DNA of 64,000 nucleotides from Prinia subflava (Eukaryota > Chordata > Aves > Passeriformes > Cisticolidae): the NCBI RefSeq assembly GCF_021018805.1, contig NW_026961103.1, forward strand, positions 1 through 64,000, read 5' to 3'. Each line of letters starts with the position of its first letter. The stretch's first letter is position 1. Positions 52,301 to 59,085 of the stretch are shown in pieces. The position numbers and the translations under genes were made by a program. A model generated the notes under the pieces. It searched no databases. It saw nothing but the letters and a program-made list of their open reading frames with translations, and was not told the DNA's origin.

Positions 52301-52973
52301 CAAGAAACAAACCCTGTTTGTTCTCTGTACTTGCAGCGAGCAGAGAAGCTCTTGAAGACACGTACCTGCTTTCTCCACTACTGACGTATATTTTGTACCA
52401 GTTGGTGTATTCCTCGTCTGGAGAGCAGGAGCAAAGGTTTTAGGACCTAAATTGCTTGATTTCCTTGGAAGAGATATGTAGAACACTGTGCTTTGCTGTT
52501 ACTGTGTTGGTTTTCTCAAGACACAAGTCCTGTTGGTTGTCTGTGTTTGCAGCAAGCAGAGAAGCTGCTGCAGACACTTTCTTGCCCCTTTTCCACAAGT
52601 GAAGTATATTTTGTACCAGTTGGTGTATTCCTCGTCTGCAGAGCAAGAGCAAAGGTGTTAGGACCTAAACTGCTTAATTTCCATGGAAGAGATATGTGGA
52701 ACACTATGGTTTTCGGTTGCTGTGTTTGTTTTCCTCAAGACACAAGCCCTGTTTGTTCCCTGTGTTTTCAGCAAGCAGAGAAGCTGCTGCAGACACTTTC
52801 TTGCTCCTTTTCCACTAGTGAAGTATATTTTGTACCAGTTGGTGTGTTCCTCATCTGCAGAGCAAGATCAAAGGGTTTAGGACTTAAATTGCTTGTTTTC
52901 CATGGAAGAGGCTATGTAGAACACTATGCTTTGCTGTTGCTGTGTTGGTTTTGTAAAGACACAAGCCCTGTTG

Positions 52974-52979
52974 GTTGTC
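52974..52979. other. Target-site duplication, left copy
   Basis: GTTGTC directly before the LTR, matched by the same six bases right after the other LTR. The undisturbed satellite D site reads CTGTTGGTTGTCTGTGTTTG, so the six bases were duplicated on integration. Six bp is the size made by alpha- and betaretroviral integrases. Confidence 0.95.
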
Positions 52980-53846
52980 TGTCGCGGTGCCGTTACTAAA
53001 GCCCCTTGGCTTCACCCCGAGCCAGCCCAGGCACCGGAGCAAGCGGAATCCGAGCTGCCCCTCAGCGGAACGAAGGGGTCAGCCCTGTGGGTTCTTGTCC
53101 CTGGGAGAGGCCGGAACGGCAGTAGGATAACTGAAGCGACGCGCTAAGAGCGAGAAAGGAGGATCCAGCCAGCCAGACAGAGGAACCACAACTTTAATCC
53201 AACAGAGCACTGTCCAGACCGAAGTGGAACCAGGCTGAACTGGATACCGAACAAAGAAATGCACCAGCTTATATGCTTTCGGGGTAGGGGAGGAGAAATG
53301 GGAGTCCCTCTTTGCGGCAACCAATGGAACCTTGACACTTGGGAGATAAGGGGAAGGGTTGCAAGCCTTGAACCAATTAGGGGATAGGGGAGGGATAACA
53401 CAGTGGCGGGAAGAGGGGAAAAGGTAACATGTGACCAAGGGGAGCTTAAGAATAGGGACTTGTAGGGAGGATGTAGCAACTTATGAATTTCAATTAAGGG
53501 GGGGTGTACAGAACATACAGCATTGTACAGAACATACAATATAGGACCCACCAGCCTTTCATCTTTCCCACATATCTAAATCCTTCCTACTTGGTAAACC
53601 ACCCATATATCTTTCAACTTCTCTCTGCCTCAAAACCCTCTTTCCTATATCCTTCTTTCAGCACCCTCTCCTTCTTCCTTAAGTCTCTCTCTTTAAATCC
53701 TCTCCCTCGTCTGTCCTTCTTTTCCTTGTCACAGTCCTTCACAGCACCTGCTTGTTTCTGCTTACACTGTCCCAACTTTCTTTGTGGAGTCCAACTGAGG
53801 TTTAACATACTGAAATGGGGAAAGTCCAACCATCCACACCACCACA
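52980..53846 (-). repeat. 3' LTR of the provirus
   Basis: 867 bp, identical on reading to the 5' LTR. In viral orientation it begins TGTGGTGG just after the polypurine tract and ends CCGCGACA at the target duplication. It provides the polyadenylation signal ATTAAA at 53193-53198. Confidence 0.96.
53193..53198 (-). terminator. Polyadenylation signal ATTAAA in 3' LTR
   Basis: TTTAAT on the plus strand gives ATTAAA in viral orientation, the common variant of AATAAA. It lies about 70 nt after the TATA box, which would place the end of R near 53175. The 5' LTR copy is at 61863-61868. Confidence 0.65.
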
Positions 53847-53863
53847 TCTCCCCCTTTTCTTTT
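53847..53863 (-). other. Polypurine tract
   Basis: In viral orientation AAAAGAAAAGGGGGAGA abuts the 3' LTR, with no gap to its TGTGG start. This RNase H-resistant tract primes plus-strand DNA. It lies 20 bp past the env stop. Confidence 0.9.
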
Positions 53864-53882
53864 ATTTTTGACCCTGTGAGTC

Positions 53883-55394
53883 CTATCCCAGATATCCGAA
53901 TTGAGGGGGGTCCACCAGGTGTTCAGAACGTGGGTATGATTCTGCAAACCACTGCTGTTGAGTAGGCCATTGTTCTCGAGGAAAGCTGCGCACTTCTTCC
54001 ACGATGATTTCAAGCTGTTCAGCCTGCTCGTCCTCATCAACGAAGCTTTCCTCCTCTTCCTTGAACACTTCTGGGCCTACTTCAACGGCTACTCGGTGGA
54101 CTTCAGCTTTGAGTGGTGATGTGGAGGAAGAAATCAAATTCTGCAACATCTTTTTCATTAGTCCAAGGCTGGCAATAGCAACAAAAAGCACAAAAACAAT
54201 TAACAGAACAGTTTTAAGAATCGATCCCGTCCAACCCGAGATCCCCCATCCCTTGAACAAATTACTGAGCCAGTCCCCGTATTCTTGCTTGATGTCTCCT
54301 ATCATGTTTTCCATTTGTTTGAGTGCCTCGCGAGTCCCCTTGGCCCTAGATGTCAAATTAAAGCAGCAGAGCCCCTCAAACTCCTCACACGAGTGACCGT
54401 GGAGGAGCAGGAGGTAATCGATGGCTGCACGATTCTGGAGGGTTGCCTGCCTCGTAATTTCCTCATCTTTCAGGAGGTTTGATAGGGCCCTAGAAGTCAA
54501 ACGGGATTGCTTAGCTACCCAACATTCCAAATGGCCTAATTCTCCGAGGGTCTTAGCAATGGCGACCCACGGCGCAAATACTGTGATTGCGATGCCTTTA
54601 GATCTGCTCCAATGGATAATTTCCTCATCGCAATTGTCTGCCAATTTTTTGAGAGAGTAGTCTTCTCTCTTCTTTCTAGAGTGTGCCAATAGATGTGCAC
54701 CATTTGTAGAATTTTGTGTAACCCAATCCAAAATTTGTGATTTGTTGGGTGAAAACAATCCGAGGGTCCCAAAGGTGCACGGGCCTCCGGAGAGGTGAGA
54801 GGGGATACCTGCCCATGCGTGGTCTCCGCAAATCAAGAATGTTCCCCTAGGAAGCTGGCGGGGATGGGCAAAGACTTGGGCTGATTTTTGGGGAGGGATT
54901 GGAGGATAACTAAAGGACACAGCGTTGCACCAATGAGTATTAAAATGGGCTTTGGAGGAGACAAAATGACGGTGGTGACGCTGGACGTGGTCGTTGCGGA
55001 TATGAAAACAAGATTCGGCTCTGGCGGAACCTAGAAGCTCCAGCTCCTGAGGCTCGTTTTCTAACTTTGGAAGACTTTTAATATAATTGTACCACGCGAC
55101 GATGTAATGGGCATGCTTTAGGTTATGCTCCATTTTAGCAGCTTCTTGTCTAAGTTTTTGAGCATAACCTAGAAGCATCTTGGGCATCTCACGATCTTTA
55201 AATGGGATCCCCACGAGGCAGGATGCCATGGGATTCGCGGCACTCGCTTGGTTGAGACATATGTGGTCTTGACCCAGTGATTTGGCCAAGACAGTCCAGA
55301 CGTTCTGTTGTGGCTGGGGGACGAGCCACGCCTGGGCGATGGTCAGGAGACTGGCGAAGAGGACGGCTGAACTGATGGCAGTCTTGGCGCTCAT
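53883..55394 (-). CDS. env: Envelope glycoprotein (Env)
   Basis: 503 codons, open from ATG to stop. Env mediates receptor binding and membrane fusion. A hydrophobic signal peptide covers about 1-22. The surface subunit is short, about 220 residues, and ends at the furin-type site RKKR (240-243). The transmembrane subunit has a hydrophobic internal segment at about 267-287 bracketed by C255 and C291, as in alpharetroviral internal fusion peptides. A conserved ectodomain helix precedes the CX6CC motif at 336-344 (C336, C343, C344). The membrane anchor is at about 391-413. A long acidic cytoplasmic tail (about 414-503, with VFKEEEESFVDEDEQ) is unusual. N-glycosylation sequons lie at 217, 228 and 346. 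The start follows the acceptor by 12 nt. This Env type differs from that of classical betaretroviruses and suggests past recombination. No break is seen; function is not testable here. Confidence 0.93.
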   Translation of the reverse strand: MSAKTAISSAVLFASLLTIAQAWLVPQPQQNVWTVLAKSLGQDHICLNQASAANPMASCLVGIPFKDREMPKMLLGYAQKLRQEAAKMEHNLKHAHYIVAWYNYIKSLPKLENEPQELELLGSARAESCFHIRNDHVQRHHRHFVSSKAHFNTHWCNAVSFSYPPIPPQKSAQVFAHPRQLPRGTFLICGDHAWAGIPSHLSGGPCTFGTLGLFSPNKSQILDWVTQNSTNGAHLLAHSRKKREDYSLKKLADNCDEEIIHWSRSKGIAITVFAPWVAIAKTLGELGHLECWVAKQSRLTSRALSNLLKDEEITRQATLQNRAAIDYLLLLHGHSCEEFEGLCCFNLTSRAKGTREALKQMENMIGDIKQEYGDWLSNLFKGWGISGWTGSILKTVLLIVFVLFVAIASLGLMKKMLQNLISSSTSPLKAEVHRVAVEVGPEVFKEEEESFVDEDEQAEQLEIIVEEVRSFPREQWPTQQQWFAESYPRSEHLVDPPQFGYLG

Positions 55395-55406
55395 GGTTGG
55401 ACGGAT

Positions 55407-55430
55407 CTAAACAGAAACTCAGAAAAACAA
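55407..55430 (-). other. Splice acceptor for env mRNA
   Basis: In viral orientation a 20-nt T-rich tract (TTTTTCTGAGTTTCTG) ends in TTTAG, with AG at 55407-55408. The env ATG lies 12 nt downstream and is the first one after the acceptor. With the donor at 61386 this removes gag and pol. Confidence 0.75.
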
Positions 55431-55634
55431 ATCGTTACAAAGTGGGAAATCACAGAAAAAGGGGTCCTCCCAGCCTTCTGACTGCTCCTCCTCTTCCTCT
55501 GAGTCACTGGACTCACGCCTTCTGCGGCGGAGAGCCGCGGAGGCGACTTGAGGCTTTTCGTTTTCTCGGACTTTTGTTTTTCTTTCGATATAAGGCTTTA
55601 CCCATCTGGAGGGTATCCACTTCGGCCCGGGCAT
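55419..55634 (-). other. Overlapping frame with integrase-tail-like motif
   Basis: This 71-codon open frame lies +1 to pol, overlapping its last 40 codons and running to 13 nt before the env acceptor. It begins with WIPSRWVKP, a motif typical of the end of class II integrases, then has a run of five arginines and an acidic stretch (SSDSEEEEEQSEGWED). Two readings are possible. A one-base change near 55635 may have moved the natural pol tail out of frame. Alternatively this may be a separate small product; Arg-rich plus acidic composition recalls RNA-export proteins of complex retroviruses, but no export signal is evident. I favour the first. Confidence 0.5.
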
Positions 55635-58600
55635 CAGTGGAGACGCAGGCGTACCCGCGCCCCCACGTCAAAAGCGTCAGTGGACCCTCCACTTTCCCTG
55701 TTTCGGGAAACCTTACGGTCACCGGCGGATGCTGCTCACTCAGGTCCCAGTCGCGGTTGCTATTGAAATGCCGCACAACGGGCGGATCTGGTTTTTCATA
55801 AGAACAATTTAGGAAATTTAACACATAAAGTGCCCTTGCCAATCTGATTGATGGAGTTTCAACCTTCAGTACTGGTCTTTGCTGTTGAAGGACCCGTTTG
55901 ACGTTCTGATGGGTCCTTTCAACAATGGCCTGACCCGTGGGGGAGTGAGGGATGCCCGTTTTATGCTCAACTCCCCATTGCTGCAGGAAATCTGCAAGCT
56001 CCCTGGAAGTATACGCAGGGCCATTATCTGTTTTAATTTCCTTGGGGATGCCCATGAAAGAGAAGGCCTGAATGAGGTGTTGGATGACGTGGGAGGCCTT
56101 CTCCCCTGCGTGTGCGGAGGCATAGACTACACCTGAGAAGGTATCAACGGACACATGCACGTACCGGAGCCTCCCGAACGCCGCCACATGGGTGACGTCG
56201 GTCTGCCAGATTTCACAACTTCCCAGCCCTCTGGGATTGACTCCGGCGTGCATGGTCGGCACGGAGTGGGATTGACACGATGGACACGAAGCCACAATCG
56301 CCCTGGCCTGTTGCCGGGTGATACGAAATCGGCGGACCAGGGCTGGTGCATTCTGATGGAACAAAGCATGGCTGAGCTGTGCCTGTTGAAATATGTCAGG
56401 CAGTGGGGTCTTTGTCACAGGAGCAGCGAGAGCATCTGCTCTCCTGTTGCCCTCTGCAACAAACCCTGGCAAATCGGTGTGCGACCTTGTGTGCATCACG
56501 TAGAAGGGGTGCTCTCGGTGGGACACAAGCTTTATAAGCTTCGAGAGCTGCGCATAAAGCGCGTCGTTGGAAACCTGCTGTAATACTGCCTGATCAGCTC
56601 TGGACACTACCCCTGTAACATAGGCAGAGTCGGTAACTATGTTTAGCGGTCCGGGAAATCTCTCTAATGCCCTGACGACTGCGGCCAACTCAGCGACTTG
56701 AGGCGAACCCTCAACGATTTCAACATCACTGTCCCACTGCTGAGTTTCGGGATCCTCCCAGGTCATCACTGACCTGTGAGAAGCCCCGGACGCGTCTGTA
56801 AAAACGGTCAAGGCCTGGAGTGGTTTTGCACTTCGGACACTCCTCAATGCCAATTCAAAATTTCCATCCAGATTGAACAATTTGTGGGCCGGCCGATGAA
56901 TTGAAATTTGGCCCGTAAAAGAGTCCAGAGCGAATTGTAGAGCTTCATTATTTTGAAGCAGAGTTTCCAACATGGGTTTGGTGATCTGGCCCGAGGATAA
57001 TTTGATGGGGAGATGGATGCACTCAAAGTCACAACCGGCCAACTCGCAAAGGCGCGTACGTGCCTTGCGGATCAGCTCAGCCATGATTTCTTGTGGCCTC
57101 GTAAGTCTCTTGGGCCGGTGGTGGCTAAGAAAGACCCACTCTATGATCAGCAGTGGATCTCTCCCACCGTGGCCCTTGGTGTCATGCTGTGTGGTGTTTG
57201 AATCCCACTGAAAAATGACCCCAAAAAGATGCGGGAGCTTACCCAGCACCACGAACCGAAAGGGTAAGCCGGGGTCACATCTGTGCGCCTGGCGTGATGA
57301 CAACGCCTGTTGTACCTTCTCCAGTGCTTTCCTTGCCTCCGCGGTGAGCGCCCTGGGAGAGCTAAGCTCATCTCCCCCCTTCAATAAATCGAAGAGGGGT
57401 GCTAGGTCCTCCGTGGAGAGACCCAGCCAGGGCCTCACCCAATTCAACTCTCCGCAGAGTCGATGGACATCCGCAAGGGTCCGGACTGATGTCCGGATAG
57501 CCAATTTTTGGGGAACAATGGTCCGCCGTCCGATTTCCAGCCCCAGGTATTTCCAGGGTGGCATCCGCTGAATCTTCTCTGCTTGCAGCTCAAACCCTGC
57601 AGCAACTAACAAATCTGTTACGCGTGTGAGGACTCTATCCAGTTCGCTTGTTGTTGGGGCGCAAATGAGGATATCATCCATGTAATGGTGGATGATAACC
57701 TCCTCCGCGGCTGCGCGCACAGGACGCAGCAAGGAAGAGACGTACAGCTGGCACATCACCGGGGAGTTCTTCATACCTTGGGGAAGAGCCCTCCAGTGAT
57801 ACCTCTTCCTTGGGGCCGCTCGGTTGATGGTAGGTACCGAGAAGGCAAAACGCGGTGCGTCATCCGGATGTAGGGGAATTTGGAAGAAGCAATCCTTCAG
57901 ATCAATAACTGCCAGATTCCAATTTCGGGGCAGCATGGCAGGGGATGGCATTCCTGGTTGGAGGGATCCCATGTCCTCTATAACGTTATTAATTTGGTGA
58001 AGGTCGTGAAGGAGGCGCCAGCGCCTTCCGTCACTCTTTCGAATGACGAAGACGGGCGAGTTCCAGGGGGAATTCGTTTCCACGATATTACCCTTCTGTA
58101 ACTGCTCCTCCACGAGCTCCTCGAGCGCCTTTAATTTCTCCTTGGATAGCGGCCACTGGTCAACCCACACTGGATTATCCGTTTTCCAATTCAGTTTGAG
58201 GATTGGGCGCTCCTCAGTGACCGCTAGGCAAAAAACCTGAGGGGGGTCTGGGATACTAATTGTGACCCCCCATTGGGACATGAGCTCCCTACCAAGCAGG
58301 GGCCGTTCATATTTGCAAACGAAAGGGCGCGTATATGCCAATTGCCCTTTCGGCCCCGTGAATTTCACCATGCGCGCTGATCTCTTAGCCGATTGAAAAC
58401 CCCCTACTCCGGAGATATTCGCCGGCGCGTCCTCCAAGGCCCAATGTGACGGCCACTCCCGGGTGGGAATGACCGTGACATCTGCTCCTGTGTCAAAAAG
58501 AAGACCTTTATTAACGGACTCATCCCCAATGGACATCGTACATTGTATTATAGGTTTTTCTTCTGTGATCCGATGCACTGCGTTGACTGAAAGTGGCCTT

Positions 58601-59085
58601 TCCTCAGGGTAAACCTGATACTGATCTGGCCTGGTGTGTGGAATTGCCTGGGCCACTATTTGTCCCTTTGGGTGGAAAGCTGGGGGATGAGTGGAACGCA
58701 GCCAGACATTGAGGAACCTGGGGTCACCCTTATAGGTCCCCGGGTATACCTCAATGTCTTGCGGAGTGTATTTACAGTCCCCAACAACAATGAACTTACC
58801 TTTCCTTTGAAACGGCCAGTCCAGAAGGTCTTCGCAATCCACGCGAACTGGGTACCAGCTGGTATCTCTGAGGTGCGCACTGTGAGTGAGCCTCAACCTG
58901 TAAGGTTTACAAAATGGTGTTAACGTCAAGTCCGGGAAAGTTCCCTCCTGGGAAGGGTGAAGGAAATGCCAGTCCGAGATAGTTGTCTTGGTCCAGTGAC
59001 CCCCGAAGGCGTTGACTGCCTTCTCTTCTGCACTGCCCACCCTGTTGGGGTCATCATGCCGGGTGGGCCCGCACTCCCCCCCTAG
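55513..59085 (-). CDS. pol: Pro-Pol (protease, RT/RNase H, integrase)
   Basis: This is expressed as a -1 frameshift product of gag; the frame is open from the slippery site, and the first in-frame candidate start at 59040 is only GTG. Numbering from 59040 gives 1175 residues. Residues 1-150 are unassigned, with weak dUTPase-like character near 100-135. The aspartic protease motif LFDTGADVTVI has its catalytic Asp at 183. Reverse transcriptase has Asp380, LPQGMKNSP at 419-427 and YMDD at 453-456. RNase H has D749, E784, D804 and D869. Integrase has H891, H895, C919, C922 for zinc and D948, D1005, E1041 for catalysis, with exactly 35 residues between the last two. All catalytic residues are present. 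The final ~40 residues look out of register: a conserved class II integrase-tail motif lies in the +1 frame from 55634. The frame ends about 120 nt before env. Confidence 0.95.
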   Translation of the reverse strand, partial: LGGECGPTRHDDPNRVGSAEEKAVNAFGGHWTKTTISDWHFLHPSQEGTFPDLTLTPFCKPYRLRLTHSAHLRDTSWYPVRVDCEDLLDWPFQRKGKFIVVGDCKYTPQDIEVYPGTYKGDPRFLNVWLRSTHPPAFHPKGQIVAQAIPHTRPDQYQVYPEERPLSVNAVHRITEEKPIIQCTMSIGDESVNKGLLFDTGADVTVIPTREWPSHWALEDAPANISGVGGFQSAKRSARMVKFTGPKGQLAYTRPFVCKYERPLLGRELMSQWGVTISIPDPPQVFCLAVTEERPILKLNWKTDNPVWVDQWPLSKEKLKALEELVEEQLQKGNIVETNSPWNSPVFVIRKSDGRRWRLLHDLHQINNVIEDMGSLQPGMPSPAMLPRNWNLAVIDLKDCFFQIPLHPDDAPRFAFSVPTINRAAPRKRYHWRALPQGMKNSPVMCQLYVSSLLRPVRAAAEEVIIHHYMDDILICAPTTSELDRVLTRVTDLLVAAGFELQAEKIQRMPPWKYLGLEIGRRTIVPQKLAIRTSVRTLADVHRLCGELNWVRPWLGLSTEDLAPLFDLLKGGDELSSPRALTAEARKALEKVQQALSSRQAHRCDPGLPFRFVVLGKLPHLFGVIFQWDSNTTQHDTKGHGGRDPLLIIEWVFLSHHRPKRLTRPQEIMAELIRKARTRLCELAGCDFECIHLPIKLSSGQITKPMLETLLQNNEALQFALDSFTGQISIHRPAHKLFNLDGNFELALRSVRSAKPLQALTVFTDASGASHRSVMTWEDPETQQWDSDVEIVEGSPQVAELAAVVRALERFPGPLNIVTDSAYVTGVVSRADQAVLQQVSNDALYAQLSKLIKLVSHREHPFYVMHTRSHTDLPGFVAEGNRRADALAAPVTKTPLPDIFQQAQLSHALFHQNAPALVRRFRITRQQARAIVASCPSCQSHSVPTMHAGVNPRGLGSCEIWQTDVTHVAAFGRLRYVHVSVDTFSGVVYASAHAGEKASHVIQHLIQAFSFMGIPKEIKTDNGPAYTSRELADFLQQWGVEHKTGIPHSPTGQAIVERTHQNVKRVLQQQRPVLKVETPSIRLARALYVLNFLNCSYEKPDPPVVRHFNSNRDWDLSEQHPPVTVRFPETGKVEGPLTLLTWGRGYACVSTDARAEVDTLQMGKALYRKKNKSPRKRKASSRLRGSPPQKA
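59035..59068 (-). promoter_or_regulatory. Possible frameshift-stimulating hairpin
   Basis: Eight perfect complementary bases (GCCCACCC and GGGTGGGC) flank an 18-nt loop shortly after the slippery heptamer. A pseudoknot using the run of seven G at 59076-59082 is possible. Structure is inferred from complementarity only. Confidence 0.5.

Larger units (their letters stand above)
42880..52979. repeat. Satellite D, left part: 217-218-bp array
   Basis: About 46 monomers with consensus words TTAGGACCTAAATTGCTTG, TTTCCATGGAAGAGCT, TGTAGAACACTATGC, GCAGAGAAGCTGCTGCAG and TTCCTCGTCTGCAGAGCAAG. Two monomer classes are mixed: one with GCTGCTGCAGACACTTTC and CACAAGTGAAG, the other with GCTCTTGAAGACACGTACC and CCACTACTGACG. 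The array stops abruptly at the 6-bp duplication flanking the provirus and resumes after it, so it predates the insertion. Several words align with satellite C, so C and D look like branches of one family. Confidence 0.95.

Noticed and set aside
53079..53551. Open frames of 119 and 135 codons inside the LTRs, present in both copies
   Set aside because: They lie in U3, R and U5, have no recognisable domain, and are duplicated only because the LTRs are. A superantigen-like LTR gene was considered, but there is no supporting feature.
59040..59042. Independent start codon for pol at 59040
   Set aside because: The codon is GTG; the frame is open upstream to the slippery site, so expression by frameshift is the better explanation.
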